Assembly (NCBI RefSeq): GCF_000759955.1
Contig: NZ_JNAL01000011.1
Span: forward strand, 1-53,588
Reading direction: 5' to 3'
Length of the DNA stretch: 53,588 nt
Source: Prochlorococcus marinus str. MIT 9201
GTDB lineage: Bacteria > Cyanobacteriota > Cyanobacteriia > PCC-6307 > Cyanobiaceae
In this document: positions 23,927 through 33,838 of the stretch, one piece after another
Layout of the letters: each line of letters starts with the position of its first letter
Numbering within the stretch: position 1 is the stretch's first letter
Program-made: the position numbers and the translations under genes
Notes under the pieces: generated by a model
The model's database searches: none
The model's input: the letters and a program-made list of their open reading frames with translations, nothing else
Told to the model about the DNA's origin: nothing

Positions 23927-24316
23927 TTAAAAAATATCTTTAAAAGATACAACAAGCCAGATGAAAAAGTTAATTGGATTTAATAACTCGCTTACCTTAT
24001 TTTTGTTTTCATAATTTAATCCTTTTAAAAAATTAAATATAAAATTACTATTTTCTTTTTTAACATTATTTTTTTTAATTACATTACCATTTTTGTCGAG
24101 AAGATCAATTTCATCTTCAAAAAACCATTGCTCTTTTCCATTGGATAATATCAAGACAACTCCAATACCTTTACCATCAGTTATTCTGAAATCACTTATC
24201 TTACCCAATGAAGAAATATTTATTGCATCAATAGTTTCTTTGGTAAGTCTATCCTTAGATAGTTCTAAATTTACCTGAACTGAACTCCCTATTTTAGCCT
24301 TATCTAAAATTGACAT
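23927..24316 (-). CDS. DUF2862 family cyanobacterial protein
   Basis: The first 80 residues match the DUF2862 fold: IGSSVQVNLE, ISSLGKISDFRITDGKGIG (34-52), VVLILSNGKEQWFFEDEI (53-70). A Lys/Asn-rich linker and a hydrophobic C-terminus (PINFFIWLVVSF) suggest membrane association. DUF2862 is found across cyanobacteria and plastids with no settled role. Monocistronic on the minus strand, upstream of the ABC operon by 77 bp. Confidence 0.85.
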   Translation of the reverse strand: MSILDKAKIGSSVQVNLELSKDRLTKETIDAINISSLGKISDFRITDGKGIGVVLILSNGKEQWFFEDEIDLLDKNGNVIKKNNVKKENSNFIFNFLKGLNYENKNKVSELLNPINFFIWLVVSFKDIF

Positions 24317-24387
24317 TTTTTAGGTTATCATACTTAGTGATAGAAGATTTATGCGATTAATTCAGAATTATTGACTTATTTCAATAA

Positions 24388-24534
24388 TTATGACTTTTTG
24401 AATAATACTTCAAGGATTCTTTTTATTGAAATTGTTAATATTCTCAAGAAGACAAAAAATAGTCCAAACCAACCCAGAATAACAGCTATTGATAATAAGC
24501 TTGAACCTAGATCACGCTGAAGCAAATTCTGCAT
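24388..24534 (-). CDS. Small single-span membrane protein, 48 residues
   Basis: ATG 24532-24534 opens MQNLLQRDLGSS, a membrane span (LLSIAVILGWFGLFFVFL) and a basic end (RILTISIKRILEVLFKKS), with a stop at 24388-24390. The Arg/Lys-rich C-terminus fits the positive-inside rule. It stands in front of DUF2862 on the same strand, separated by 71 bp. No family recognised, but layout and composition look like a real gene. Confidence 0.6.
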   Translation of the reverse strand: MQNLLQRDLGSSLLSIAVILGWFGLFFVFLRILTISIKRILEVLFKKS

Positions 24535-24692
24535 GAATTTATAAATTAATGAATGTTACTTTACCTTAAAGACTTAATCATTCGAATAGGAAAAAGTTCA
24601 ACATTCTGATATTTTCCTACTAATTTATTATGGGGCTATTTAATACAAATGATTTATAAGCTAAGATTTAGATATCAACATAAATAAATATT

Positions 24693-24791
24693 TTGGAGCT
24701 CTCTTTTAATTCTTATATTGGAATTTTCTTTATAATTATTGGTATTCTAGTTAGAGTTGATTTTAAATTCTCAATGCAAAAGGATTTGTAA
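24693..24791 (+). CDS. Possible 32-residue membrane peptide
   Basis: TTG 24693 opens 32 codons to TAA 24789-24791: MELSFNSYIG, then IFFIIIGILV and a basic end (RVDFKFSMQKDL). It resembles one-helix thylakoid subunits but lacks a good Shine-Dalgarno and could be chance in a gap of 360 bp. Nothing else is visible in 24535-24865 apart from this frame. Confidence 0.3.
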   Translation: MELSFNSYIGIFFIIIGILVRVDFKFSMQKDL

Positions 24792-24865
24792 TTAGTTCTT
24801 TTTAATAAGATATATTCCATCAGTTACTAGTATCTTTGTTCATTCCTGAAAGAATAATAAATAAT

Positions 24866-24890
24866 AAAAAAGCAGCCTTAAGGCTGCTTA
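24866..24890 (-). terminator. Terminator of the initiator tRNA gene
   Basis: On the minus strand TAAGCAGCC (24890-24882), loop TTAA, then GGCTGCTTT (24877-24869) and further T. The 9-bp stem lies 5 nt after the CCA end of the tRNA. Confidence 0.85.
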
Positions 24891-24894
24891 TAAA

Positions 24895-24971
<77 letters not shown>

Positions 24972-24981
24972 ACATATACAT

Positions 24982-25019
24982 AGCATACATCTGAATGGGT
25001 TCTTTTTTTTTTTTTTTTT
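24982..25019 (-). promoter_or_regulatory. Promoter of the initiator tRNA with A-tract UP element
   Basis: On the minus strand TATGCT (24987-24982) lies 11-16 nt before the tRNA 5' end, as a -10 box. A run of 17 A (25019-25003) lies about 32-48 nt upstream, where an UP element would contact the RNA polymerase alpha subunit. No clear -35 box is seen between. The A-tract begins at the asparaginase stop codon. Confidence 0.55.
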
Positions 25020-25983
25020 AGGATTCTTGGAATTTTAGTTGACCTTTAACTTCAATTCGCACTCCTTGAGAAAAATTAAATATCTTTTCTTCAATGTCTT
25101 GAACTCTTAAGTCAGATATCCACTCCAACTGTTTTAGTAAGTGAAGACTAACTGCATGTTTTGCTCTCTTAGAACCATCCTCTACTTTTAAAGCCAATCC
25201 AATACCTTCATTTACCTTACATAAACATTGTATTCCTTCGGCGCCACCTTTCCCAATAACTTGTCCATGGGATGCTTTAATGATTTCTGTATCAAATTTA
25301 TTATTGTCACTTATCATTATTGGATTAGTTGTTATTGCCCTACTAATTTGTTCTAATTCAGCATTCTCGGAACTGCTTAAAAGCGAATATAACTTGGACA
25401 TTTGCAATAGTTTTAAATAGAGAGTTGGAGCCCCACAATCATCACGTTCTGCATTTATTTCAGATGCTGGAATTTCAAGTAATTCAGAAACAATTCTGAA
25501 TATTTCTACTTGAAGTGGATGATCCCCTCTTAAATAACTATCTAATGGCCAATTCATTTTTTTGGATGTAGCCAAGAAAGCGGCATGTTTACCTGAACAA
25601 TTATGTTCTAATGGGCTTGTGTTTAATTTTGGGCATTTTAGATTATTAATGTCGATATCATATTCCCATAAAATCTTGAAGGCTTCCCTTGAATGAAGTT
25701 TTGATCCACTATGTGAACCGCAAGCTAATGCGATTGATTTTGCATCATTATTCATTTTTGATGCAGCTCCACTACTAACAAAAGGTATTGCCTGAAATGG
25801 TTTTAGTGCTGACCTTATAAAACTTTTATATTCTGGATTTCCTGCGCACATTAAAACTCTTCCTTTTTTATCGGTAATAACAGCATGAATTTTATGTATT
25901 GACTCAATATTCGATCCTCTTATTAAGGTTGCCTGCAAAGGAGGATTATTTGATGTATAGAGGTTTTTGAAGTTTGAATTCAT
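25018..25983 (-). CDS. L-asparaginase II family protein
   Basis: The 321 residues match the Asparaginase_II family (PF06089), which hydrolyses asparagine to aspartate and ammonia; it is not related to E. coli AnsA/AnsB. Landmarks are IRSALKPFQAIPFVSSGAA (56-74), LACGSHSGS (86-94), HNCSGKHAAFL (126-136) and RDDCGAPTLYL (180-190). No signal peptide. One base separates its ATG (25983) from the stop of CGLD27. Its stop abuts the A-tract in front of the tRNA. Confidence 0.9.
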   Translation of the reverse strand: MNSNFKNLYTSNNPPLQATLIRGSNIESIHKIHAVITDKKGRVLMCAGNPEYKSFIRSALKPFQAIPFVSSGAASKMNNDAKSIALACGSHSGSKLHSREAFKILWEYDIDINNLKCPKLNTSPLEHNCSGKHAAFLATSKKMNWPLDSYLRGDHPLQVEIFRIVSELLEIPASEINAERDDCGAPTLYLKLLQMSKLYSLLSSSENAELEQISRAITTNPIMISDNNKFDTEIIKASHGQVIGKGGAEGIQCLCKVNEGIGLALKVEDGSKRAKHAVSLHLLKQLEWISDLRVQDIEEKIFNFSQGVRIEVKGQLKFQES

Positions 25984-26478
25984 TTAGAAATTGTTATATT
26001 GAAAAAGCAATATACCTGATAAAGCTAAAGCTAAAATAATAGAAAATATTTGAATTAAATTTTTTAAAATAGGCTTAACTTCAATTGATGCTATAAGTGA
26101 TTCTTTTTCTTTTAAAACTAATGGCTTTATCCACACTTGTCCGTCGTACCAACCAGATTCCTCATACTCAACTTTTTCAGAATTCAATCTTTTAAATACA
26201 TGATTCCAACCAAGATATAGTCTTATTAAAAGTAAAGTAGGTATTGATAGGCTGCTAAATAAACTTAATAGAATATATTTTAAAGTAGATGTTTTGAAAT
26301 ATGTACTTCCTGAAGAAATAACAAGAAATAAAACAAAAGCACCTAACCAAATTTTTATCAATACAATAATTAGTGATTTTTTTGTCTTTGGCCAAGAAAA
26401 AATTATTGATTTTGATAATTCAATGAATTCATTTGTTGGTTGTTGTTCTCTAGGTACAGGACATTTAGATTCTTTCAT
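25984..26478 (-). CDS. CGLD27/Ycf36 (DUF1230) family membrane protein
   Basis: From ATG 26478 the protein has 164 residues and begins with the family signature CPVPREQQPTNEF (6-18). Two membrane spans follow (IIVLIKIWLGAFVLFLVISS; YILLSLFSSLSIPTLLLIRL) and one near the C-terminus (IFSIILALALSGILLFQY). CGLD27 is conserved in cyanobacteria, algae and plants; a role in iron-starvation response or light adaptation has been proposed for the plant form. A longer frame to 26538 is unlikely because it overlaps rsfS. Confidence 0.88.
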   Translation of the reverse strand: MKESKCPVPREQQPTNEFIELSKSIIFSWPKTKKSLIIVLIKIWLGAFVLFLVISSGSTYFKTSTLKYILLSLFSSLSIPTLLLIRLYLGWNHVFKRLNSEKVEYEESGWYDGQVWIKPLVLKEKESLIASIEVKPILKNLIQIFSIILALALSGILLFQYNNF

Positions 26479-26488
26479 AAAATATTCA

Positions 26489-26833
26489 TTATGGGAATGC
26501 AAGATTATCTCCGTTACTCCAGAATGATTCAAGATCATAATATTTTCTTATTTCTGGTTGAAAAATATTTACGATTAAATCACCATAGTCAAGCAAAGCC
26601 CATTTTGCTTCGCTAACCCCCTCTTTTCTTATTGGTTCAATTTTGGCTTTCTCTCTTAACTCGCCCTCTACAGAATTTGTAATAGATCTAACCTGCACAT
26701 CAGATAATCCTTCTGCGATTAAAATCCATTCACTTATGAAGGAGACTTTATCTATCTTTATAAGTTTTATATCTTTAGCTTTTTTTTCATCACAAGCTTT
26801 AGCTGCCATCAAAACTAAAGTTTTATTGTCCAT
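26489..26833 (-). CDS. rsfS: Ribosome silencing factor RsfS
   Basis: RsfS binds ribosomal protein uL14 and blocks subunit joining when nutrients are low. The 114 residues from ATG 26833 contain the family core: MAAKACDEKKAKDIKLIKID, SEWILIAEGLSDVQVRSIT and WALLDYGDLIVNIFQPEIRKYYDLESFW. ATG 26839 would add two residues. The start lies inside the end of the DUF3318 gene (10-bp overlap), implying coupling. Confidence 0.93.
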   Translation of the reverse strand: MDNKTLVLMAAKACDEKKAKDIKLIKIDKVSFISEWILIAEGLSDVQVRSITNSVEGELREKAKIEPIRKEGVSEAKWALLDYGDLIVNIFQPEIRKYYDLESFWSNGDNLAFP

Positions 26834-27461
26834 AAACATTTTCACTTGAGACTGATTTTTCTGAACCTTCTTGTTGAGATAATTCCGACCTAGCTTTTTC
26901 GGCACTTTTTCTTAAAGCATCTAATCTATCTTCAAAGAAACTTCTTTTTTTCTTTTTTCTTGTTTTTTCAATTAACTCCTTCAATGCTCCTCCAAGACTT
27001 TTATAAGCATTTGGGATACTATATCCAAATCTACAAGCAAGATCTATAGCTCTTTCATCTGCATAAATAGCATCTTGAAGCTTTTTTTCAGAATTATTTT
27101 TTAAATATAATCTATATCCTGCAAAACTTGATAAACCAAGAGCAAGTAATAAAAGTAACCCATCTTGTACCCACAACTCTCCTATCGCCCCTCCAAGTCC
27201 TATGGCAAGAGCTGCCATTTCCCATCCATCTCTGGGAATTGCGTCATTTTGGATTTTCCCAACCTCGTGCCAAAATAATAAATTTCTATGGTCAATAGCA
27301 AAGTTATCCCATTCATCTAAGTCTATTTGAATTTCTACTTCGTCACGACCGATTTCCTCAAGTGTTATTAAAGGTGGATCAATAGCCGCAGCAGCTTCAA
27401 CAAATACCCAACTTTCATTCTCTGGAGGCAACAAACTTTTAAGTCGCTGAAGTTCGCTCAT
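26823..27461 (-). CDS. DUF3318 family membrane protein
   Basis: The 212 residues match cyanobacterial DUF3318: N-terminal ELQRLKSLLPPENESWVFVE, EIQIDLDEWDNFAIDHRNLLFWHEV (in the first 70 residues), then Gly-rich hydrophobic segments (MAALAIGLGGAIGELWVQDG and LLLLLALGLSSFAGYRLYL) and a basic, helical tail with Lys and Arg clusters. The central EIGKIQNDAIPRDG link is typical. Upstream partner of rsfS; function unknown. Confidence 0.85.
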   Translation of the reverse strand: MSELQRLKSLLPPENESWVFVEAAAAIDPPLITLEEIGRDEVEIQIDLDEWDNFAIDHRNLLFWHEVGKIQNDAIPRDGWEMAALAIGLGGAIGELWVQDGLLLLLALGLSSFAGYRLYLKNNSEKKLQDAIYADERAIDLACRFGYSIPNAYKSLGGALKELIEKTRKKKKRSFFEDRLDALRKSAEKARSELSQQEGSEKSVSSENVYGQ

Positions 27462-27568
27462 AAAAAATTAATTTCTTTCAATACTATAGAAACAAATGTT
27501 GCTTTTCAAGTAACTTGATTAACATCTGATGATTTATAAGTAGCATGAGATAAATGAACGTTTAAATT

Positions 27569-30500
27569 ATGCCTCAAAGAGGTGATCTTAAAAAGATTCT
27601 TATTCTAGGTTCGGGACCGATTGTTATAGGCCAAGCATGCGAATTTGATTACTCTGGTACTCAAGCTTGCAAAGCATTAAGAAATGCTGGTTATGAAATT
27701 GTCTTGATAAATTCAAATCCAGCATCAATAATGACTGATCCTGATATCGCAAGCAAAACATATATTGAACCATTGACTCCTGAAATAGTTTCTCAGATCA
27801 TTCTAAGAGAAAAACCTGATGCGATTCTTCCCACTATGGGAGGTCAAACGGCATTGAATCTTGCGGTTAAATTATCAGAGTCAGATTTTTTAAAACAAAA
27901 TAATATTGAATTAATTGGAGCTGATTTAAGAGCTATTAATAAAGCTGAAGATAGGAAATTATTTAAAGAATCGATGGAGAAAATAAATGTAAATGTTTGT
28001 CCATCTGGTATTGCATCTAACCTAGATGAAGCTGTGGAGGTATCAAAAAAAATTAGTTCCTATCCTCTCATAATAAGGCCTGCGTTTACTTTAGGCGGAG
28101 TAGGTGGTGGAATTGCTTTTAACCTTGAAGAATTTGTTGAGTTGTGTAAATCAGGTTTAGAGGAAAGTCCAAGTAATCAAATATTAATTGAAAAATCGCT
28201 CATTGGATGGAAGGAGTTTGAACTAGAGGTAATGAGAGATACTGCTGACAATGTGGTAATAGTTTGCAGTATTGAAAATTTAGACCCAATGGGCGTCCAC
28301 ACTGGAGATTCGATTACTGTGGCTCCTGCACAGACCTTGACAGATAAGGAATATCAGAGGATGCGGGATTTGTCATTGAAGATTATTAGAGAGGTGGGAG
28401 TTGAAACAGGAGGGAGTAATATTCAATTTGCAATAAATCCATCTAATGGAGAAGTAATTGTTATAGAAATGAATCCTCGTGTAAGTAGATCCTCTGCTTT
28501 GGCAAGTAAAGCAACTGGATTCCCCATAGCTAAGATTGCAGCTTTATTATCTGTTGGCTATACACTTGATGAGATTATTAATGACATTACAAAAAAAACA
28601 CCTGCATGTTTTGAGCCATCAATTGATTATGTAGTTACTAAGATCCCAAGATTTGCTTTTGAAAAGTTTAAAGGTTCATCTAATACTTTGAGCACTGCCA
28701 TGAAATCTGTTGGCGAGTCAATGGCAATAGGTCGTTCTTTTGAAGAATCATTTCAGAAAGCATTAAGGTCATTAGAAGTAGGTGTTTTTGGATGGGAATG
28801 TGATTCACAAGATGAATTAAAAGATGAGAGTCAAATTAAAAATAGTTTAAGAAACCCTACATCTGAAAGAATTCTCTTAATTAAAAAAGCTATGCAGCTT
28901 GGGAAAACTAATAATTATATCCAAGAAGTTACAAATATAGATTTATGGTTTATAGAAAAATTACGTAATATCTTTAATTTTGAAAATGATTTTTTGAAAG
29001 ACAAGGAACTTTATGCTCTAGATAGGGATTTGATGTTACATGCTAAACAATTAGGCTTTTCAGATCAACAGATAGCTAAATTAACTAATTCTGAGTTTTT
29101 TGAAGTAAGAAGATATAGAAAAAAACTAAATATAATTCCAATTTATAAAACTGTTGATACTTGTTCAGCAGAATTCTCATCTTCAACTCCCTATCATTAT
29201 TCAACTTACGAAGAATCTTTCATTAATTTTAATTCTCAAATTTTTGATAGCGAGATTTCAGAAAATAGTAAATCAAAAAAAATTATGATTTTAGGAGGAG
29301 GTCCAAACAGAATTGGTCAGGGAATAGAATTTGATTACTGTTGTTGTCATGCATCATTTCAAGCTTCTAAAAATGGCTATAAAACAATAATGGTTAATAG
29401 TAATCCTGAAACTGTATCAACAGATTATGATACTAGCGATATTTTATATTTTGAGCCTGTTACTTTGGAGGATGTGCTTAACATAATAGAAGCTGAAAAT
29501 CCTCATGGTTTGATTGTTCAATTTGGAGGTCAAACTCCACTGAAATTATCATTACCTTTATTTGAATGGCTTAAATCTAATGATGGGATCAGAACTGGAT
29601 CAAAAATTCTTGGAACCTCTCCAATATCTATCGATTTAGCAGAAGATAGAGAGGAATTTACTAAAATTCTTGAAGAATTAAGTATCAGACAACCTTTAAA
29701 CGGTATTGCACGTAATCAAAATGAAGCAGAAATAGTAGCAAAAAATATAGGATTCCCCTTAGTTGTAAGACCTTCTTATGTTTTAGGGGGAAGGGCAATG
29801 GAAATTGTTAAAGATGAGAATGAATTATCGAGATACATTTCTGAAGCAGTTAAGGTATCACCTGATCATCCAATCCTTCTTGATCAATATTTGAATAATG
29901 CAATTGAGATAGATGTTGATGCTTTATGCGATTCAGAGGGTTCGGTTGTAATTGCTGGCCTAATGGAACATGTGGAACCTGCAGGAATTCATTCGGGAGA
30001 TTCAGCTTGTTGCTTACCATCCATTTCTCTTTCAACATCAACAATTGAAAATGTAAGAAACTGGACTAAATTAATTGCACAAAGATTAAATGTTGTTGGT
30101 TTAATTAATTTGCAATTTGCAGTAATAAATACAAATAATGAAGAAAATAAATTATTTATTCTTGAAGCAAATCCAAGAGCATCCAGGACAGTTCCATTTG
30201 TTTCAAAAGCCATAGGTAAGCCAGTTGCAAAATTAGCTACTCAGTTAATGCAAGGTTTTACATTAGAAGATCTTAATTTCACAGAAGAATTTTCTCCAAA
30301 ATATCAGGCAGTAAAAGAAGCCGTTTTACCTTTTAAAAGATTTCCTGGGTCTGATACATTACTTGGGCCTGAGATGAGATCTACTGGAGAAGTAATGGGT
30401 TTAGCTGAAGATTTTGGAATTGCTTATGCCAAGTCGGAATTGGCAGCAGGTAATGGGGTTCCTTCAGAAGGAGTTGCTTTTTTATCTACAAATGATTTAG

Positions 30501-30865
30501 ATAAAAAAAATCTTGAGGAAGTTGCTAAAGAACTTTTGAATTTAGGATTTAAATTAATAGCAACAAAAGGTACAGCTTCATATTTGGTGAATTTAGGAAT
30601 TCAAGTTGAAGAAGTGTTAAAAGTTCATGAAGGTAGACCAAATATTGAGGACCTAATTCGTTCGGGACTTGTTCAACTAATAATTAATACTCCAATTGGA
30701 TCGCAGGCTCTTCATGATGATGCTTATTTAAGACGTGCCGCTTTAGAATATAATATTCCAACTTTTACAACCATTCCTGGAGCAAAGGCAGCCATTAAGG
30801 CGATCAAAGCTTTGCAATGCAATAAAATTAATACTTACTCTCTACAAGAAATCCATAATTATTAA
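27569..30865 (+). CDS. carB: Carbamoyl-phosphate synthase large subunit
   Basis: CarB makes carbamoyl phosphate from glutamine-derived ammonia, bicarbonate and two ATP, feeding arginine and pyrimidine synthesis. The 1098 residues hold two homologous ATP-grasp halves: [19 protein letters not shown] near residue 12 and [18 protein letters not shown] near 572, each followed by the second-substrate loop ([23 protein letters not shown]). The C-terminal MGS-like regulatory domain (about 950-1098) with [12 protein letters not shown] is complete. carA is not in the window. Confidence 0.97.
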   Translation: MPQRGDLKKILILGSGPIVIGQACEFDYSGTQACKALRNAGYEIVLINSNPASIMTDPDIASKTYIEPLTPEIVSQIILREKPDAILPTMGGQTALNLAVKLSESDFLKQNNIELIGADLRAINKAEDRKLFKESMEKINVNVCPSGIASNLDEAVEVSKKISSYPLIIRPAFTLGGVGGGIAFNLEEFVELCKSGLEESPSNQILIEKSLIGWKEFELEVMRDTADNVVIVCSIENLDPMGVHTGDSITVAPAQTLTDKEYQRMRDLSLKIIREVGVETGGSNIQFAINPSNGEVIVIEMNPRVSRSSALASKATGFPIAKIAALLSVGYTLDEIINDITKKTPACFEPSIDYVVTKIPRFAFEKFKGSSNTLSTAMKSVGESMAIGRSFEESFQKALRSLEVGVFGWECDSQDELKDESQIKNSLRNPTSERILLIKKAMQLGKTNNYIQEVTNIDLWFIEKLRNIFNFENDFLKDKELYALDRDLMLHAKQLGFSDQQIAKLTNSEFFEVRRYRKKLNIIPIYKTVDTCSAEFSSSTPYHYSTYEESFINFNSQIFDSEISENSKSKKIMILGGGPNRIGQGIEFDYCCCHASFQASKNGYKTIMVNSNPETVSTDYDTSDILYFEPVTLEDVLNIIEAENPHGLIVQFGGQTPLKLSLPLFEWLKSNDGIRTGSKILGTSPISIDLAEDREEFTKILEELSIRQPLNGIARNQNEAEIVAKNIGFPLVVRPSYVLGGRAMEIVKDENELSRYISEAVKVSPDHPILLDQYLNNAIEIDVDALCDSEGSVVIAGLMEHVEPAGIHSGDSACCLPSISLSTSTIENVRNWTKLIAQRLNVVGLINLQFAVINTNNEENKLFILEANPRASRTVPFVSKAIGKPVAKLATQLMQGFTLEDLNFTEEFSPKYQAVKEAVLPFKRFPGSDTLLGPEMRSTGEVMGLAEDFGIAYAKSELAAGNGVPSEGVAFLSTNDLDKKNLEEVAKELLNLGFKLIATKGTASYLVNLGIQVEEVLKVHEGRPNIEDLIRSGLVQLIINTPIGSQALHDDAYLRRAALEYNIPTFTTIPGAKAAIKAIKALQCNKINTYSLQEIHNY

Positions 30866-30869
30866 AACT

Positions 30870-31088
30870 TTATTCTAAGTTTTCTAGTTTTTCTCTTAAT
30901 TGATTAACTAAAGAGTTTCGACTAATTGAAAGTAATTTGAGAGTATCTTGATGCATCTTAAGTTGTGTCTCCGCTATTTGTAGTACTTTTATAGATTCTT
31001 TTATTTCATTAGAAAGTTCATTTATTAAGTATTTTTTGCCTTCAAAGGTTAAAACTGGATTTGCAGAATCATTTGTGTTTTCGCTCAT
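30870..31088 (-). CDS. Small coiled-coil protein (DUF6447-like)
   Basis: This 72-residue protein begins SENTNDSANPVLTFEGKKYL and continues as one amphipathic helix (ELSNEIKESIKVLQIAETQL, MHQDTLKLLSISRNSLVNQL) likely to form a coiled coil. The order strand-turn-helix resembles DUF6447 of marine bacteria and phages, a memory-based match I hold loosely. Soluble. It converges on carB with a 4-bp gap and precedes the ABC exporter gene. Confidence 0.6.
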   Translation of the reverse strand: MSENTNDSANPVLTFEGKKYLINELSNEIKESIKVLQIAETQLKMHQDTLKLLSISRNSLVNQLREKLENLE

Positions 31089-31118
31089 GGATTTACTTTT
31101 TTAATAAATAAAATAGAA

Positions 31119-32825
31119 CTAAAATTTTTTAATCAATTGTTTTTCACATAATTCTTTATAAATTCCAGGTTTATTTATTAAATCTATGTGTTTCCCAACT
31201 TCAATAATTTCACCTTTATCGAAAACAACTATTTTATTTGCCTCTTGAGTAGTGGCTAATCTATGAGCAATTACTATGACTGTTCTATCTTTCATAGCAC
31301 TATTTAGTCCTTTTTGTACTTCAGATTCTGATTCTGCATCTAACGCACTTGTGGCCTCATCCAAAAGAAGAATTGAGGGGTTCCCAAGTATTGCTCTTGC
31401 AATTGCTATCCTCTGGATCTGACCACCTGAAAAATTTGATCCTCTTTCAGTTATCTCGGTTTCATATTTCTCAGGAAGCTTTTGAATGAAGTTATGAGCG
31501 TTTGCTTTTCTTGCTGATTCTATAACTTGTTCTTTTGTAAAATTTCTGCCCATTCTTATTACATCAATAATTGTTCCTGAAAACAAAAAAGGCTGTTGTT
31601 GTACTAGTGCAATGTTTTTTCTAATATCTTTTGTATCTAATATTTTGAGATTTTTATCATCTATAAAAATGTCTCCATTATTTGGAGCTATAAACTTTAA
31701 TATCAAAGCCAACATTGTACTTTTACCAGCTCCAGAAGCTCCAACAAATGCTGTGACTTCCCCACTTTTAATTTCTAAATTGATATTTTTAAGTACTTGA
31801 TTATCTTTTTTGTAAGCGAAATTTACTTTCTTGAAACTTATTTTGCCTTCAAAATTATATATCCTTCGTAAATTTTCTTTATCGTCTTCGACAGGCTCTT
31901 GATTTATGTTTTTCAACCTTTTTATTGAGGCTTCTGCCTGTTTATAATCATTAAAATTTGTACTTACATGGCTTATTGGATCAATAAGCATTAATATTGC
32001 TGCAAAAAAACTACTGAATTCTTCACTTGTTAGAAGGCCTAGATTGATTCTGGCGGCTCCTAAACCTAATATTGCTAATATTCCAAATGCCTCAACAAAT
32101 CCTACAACTGGATGTTGAAATGCAAGAAGTTTTAATGTTTTATATTTTGCTTTTTTATTTGTACTTAATCTTTTATAAAATCTTTTCTCAATCCAATTTT
32201 CTGCAGCAAAAGCTCTTATAGTGGACATTCCATTGATGGATTCACCTATTAAACCTGCTAAATTACTTGTTGATTCTTGACTTTTTTCTGACGCTATTAA
32301 AACTCTTCTTCCAAAACTGTTAACAGAAAGAATAATCAATGGTGCTAAAACAAATGTTGATACTGTTAGTGACCAGTCTAAATAAAACATATAGACTATA
32401 ACCGCTAACAACTGTAAAGTGCATGGAATAGTATCTTGAGCTGTTTTATAAATAACTTCGCTTACCCTGTCTGCATCTTCTGTAAGTCTATATGTGATGT
32501 CCCCGGCTGAAATATTTTCAACAGAATTCATCTTTATTTTCTGAATTCTGCTAAATAAATTTCCTCTCATCACTTCACTAATTTCTAAAGATGGTTTTGC
32601 TATGAATACATCCTGTCCAAATTGAGCAGTTTTCTGAACTAAAAATACAAATAAAGACTTAATTATTATGCTAGAAACTTTTGAGAGATCACCTGACCCA
32701 ATTGCTGGGATTAAGTTTCCAGCTAAATAAGCTAATAAAGGCCAACAAGCTACGTAAATCAGCATGCATATAAAACCCTTGAAAAACCTATTTGAATATT
32801 GTCTGACTTGTGGTATTAGTCTCAA
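31119..32825 (-). CDS. ABC exporter, fused permease and ATPase (MsbA/HlyB type)
   Basis: The 568-residue half-transporter has an N-terminal six-span domain and a C-terminal nucleotide-binding domain: Walker A GASGAGKST at about 362, the signature SGGQIQRIAIARA at about 468 and Walker B ILLLDEATSALD at about 488, then the H-loop VIVIAHRL. It works as a homodimer or heterodimer; lipid, peptide or drug export are all possible. No accessory gene sits nearby. Confidence 0.92.
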   Translation of the reverse strand: MRLIPQVRQYSNRFFKGFICMLIYVACWPLLAYLAGNLIPAIGSGDLSKVSSIIIKSLFVFLVQKTAQFGQDVFIAKPSLEISEVMRGNLFSRIQKIKMNSVENISAGDITYRLTEDADRVSEVIYKTAQDTIPCTLQLLAVIVYMFYLDWSLTVSTFVLAPLIILSVNSFGRRVLIASEKSQESTSNLAGLIGESINGMSTIRAFAAENWIEKRFYKRLSTNKKAKYKTLKLLAFQHPVVGFVEAFGILAILGLGAARINLGLLTSEEFSSFFAAILMLIDPISHVSTNFNDYKQAEASIKRLKNINQEPVEDDKENLRRIYNFEGKISFKKVNFAYKKDNQVLKNINLEIKSGEVTAFVGASGAGKSTMLALILKFIAPNNGDIFIDDKNLKILDTKDIRKNIALVQQQPFLFSGTIIDVIRMGRNFTKEQVIESARKANAHNFIQKLPEKYETEITERGSNFSGGQIQRIAIARAILGNPSILLLDEATSALDAESESEVQKGLNSAMKDRTVIVIAHRLATTQEANKIVVFDKGEIIEVGKHIDLINKPGIYKELCEKQLIKKF

Positions 32826-32883
32826 GATATTATATATTTAATTGTTTATCCTACTTTATCAATATCTTTGGGTATAAAAAACA

Positions 32884-33057
32884 ATGAAATTGGATCAATT
32901 CTTAAAATGGAAAAATTTGGTATCTTCTGGTGGCGAAGCAAAAATTTTTATTAAATCCGGTTCTGTTAAGGTTAATGGTGTAATTGAGACTAGGAGAGGA
33001 AGAAAGTTAAATAAGGGAGATAAAGTAATATTTCTAAAAAATGAATTAATTTTTTAA
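32884..33057 (+). CDS. Small S4-domain RNA-binding protein
   Basis: The 57 residues read MKLDQFLKWKNLVSSGGEAK, then IFIKSGSVKVNGVIETRRGRK and a short end (LNKGDKVIFLKNELIF). This is a stand-alone S4 domain of the YbcJ/RqcP type that binds structured RNA; RqcP acts in ribosome-associated quality control. The length is normal for the family. It is short enough to be missed by length cut-offs. It lies just upstream of tpiA, in the same direction. Confidence 0.88.
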   Translation: MKLDQFLKWKNLVSSGGEAKIFIKSGSVKVNGVIETRRGRKLNKGDKVIFLKNELIF

Positions 33058-33112
33058 TAGTTAGCTTATTCCACTCACTTTGTATTAGTATATTTTTCTT
33101 GGAGATAGTATT

Positions 33113-33838
33113 TTGAGAAAATCTGTAATTGCTGGTAATTGGAAAATGCACATGACTTGTGCTGAAGCTAAATCCTATTTAGAAGAGTTTATTCCTTTAA
33201 TAAAAAACATAAAAGACGATCGTAAAGTTGTTATTGCTCCACCTTTTACTGCTATTGCAACCTTTTCTGATCATTCTGATTTTGATTATATAGATATTTC
33301 TAGTCAAAATATTCATTGGGAAGATCAAGGAGCCTTTACTGCAGAAATATCTCCAAAAATGCTTCTTGAACATGGTGTCTCATATGCAATAGTTGGACAT
33401 AGTGAACCAAGGAAATATTTTAGTGAAAGTGATGAACAAATAAATAAAAGAGCAGTTTTTGCTCAATCTAGTGGACTTACTCCAATAGTTTGTGTAGGAG
33501 AAACATTAGAACAAAGAGAGAGAGGAGAAGCTGATAGAGTTATTACTAGACAGGTTGAACAAGGATTAGAAAATACAGATCCATCTAATTTAATTGTTGC
33601 CTATGAACCAATATGGGCTATAGGTACTGGTAAAACTTGTGAGGCAGAAGACGCTAATAAGATATGTTCATTGATTCGGAAATTAATTGGTTTTGATGAT
33701 GTAATTATTCAATATGGAGGATCTGTTAAACCTAATAATATTGACGAAATTATGTCAATGAGTGATATAAATGGAGTGTTAGTTGGAGGGGCTTCGTTAG
33801 ATCCGAATAGTTTTGCGAGAATTGCAAATTATCAATAA
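33113..33838 (+). CDS. tpiA: Triosephosphate isomerase
   Basis: TpiA interconverts dihydroxyacetone phosphate and glyceraldehyde 3-phosphate in glycolysis and the Calvin cycle. The 241 residues include GNWKMH (8-13; Lys11), catalytic His96 in AIVGHSEPR and Glu165 in [13 protein letters not shown]. The TTG at 33113 places the family's normal N-terminus ([12 protein letters not shown]) immediately after it, and no ATG is available. folP overlaps its 3' end by 26 bp. Confidence 0.97.
   Translation: MRKSVIAGNWKMHMTCAEAKSYLEEFIPLIKNIKDDRKVVIAPPFTAIATFSDHSDFDYIDISSQNIHWEDQGAFTAEISPKMLLEHGVSYAIVGHSEPRKYFSESDEQINKRAVFAQSSGLTPIVCVGETLEQRERGEADRVITRQVEQGLENTDPSNLIVAYEPIWAIGTGKTCEAEDANKICSLIRKLIGFDDVIIQYGGSVKPNNIDEIMSMSDINGVLVGGASLDPNSFARIANYQ

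Noticed and set aside
30870-31088. Phage origin suggested by the DUF6447-like match
   Set aside because: Neighbours are all core genes and the family match is uncertain.
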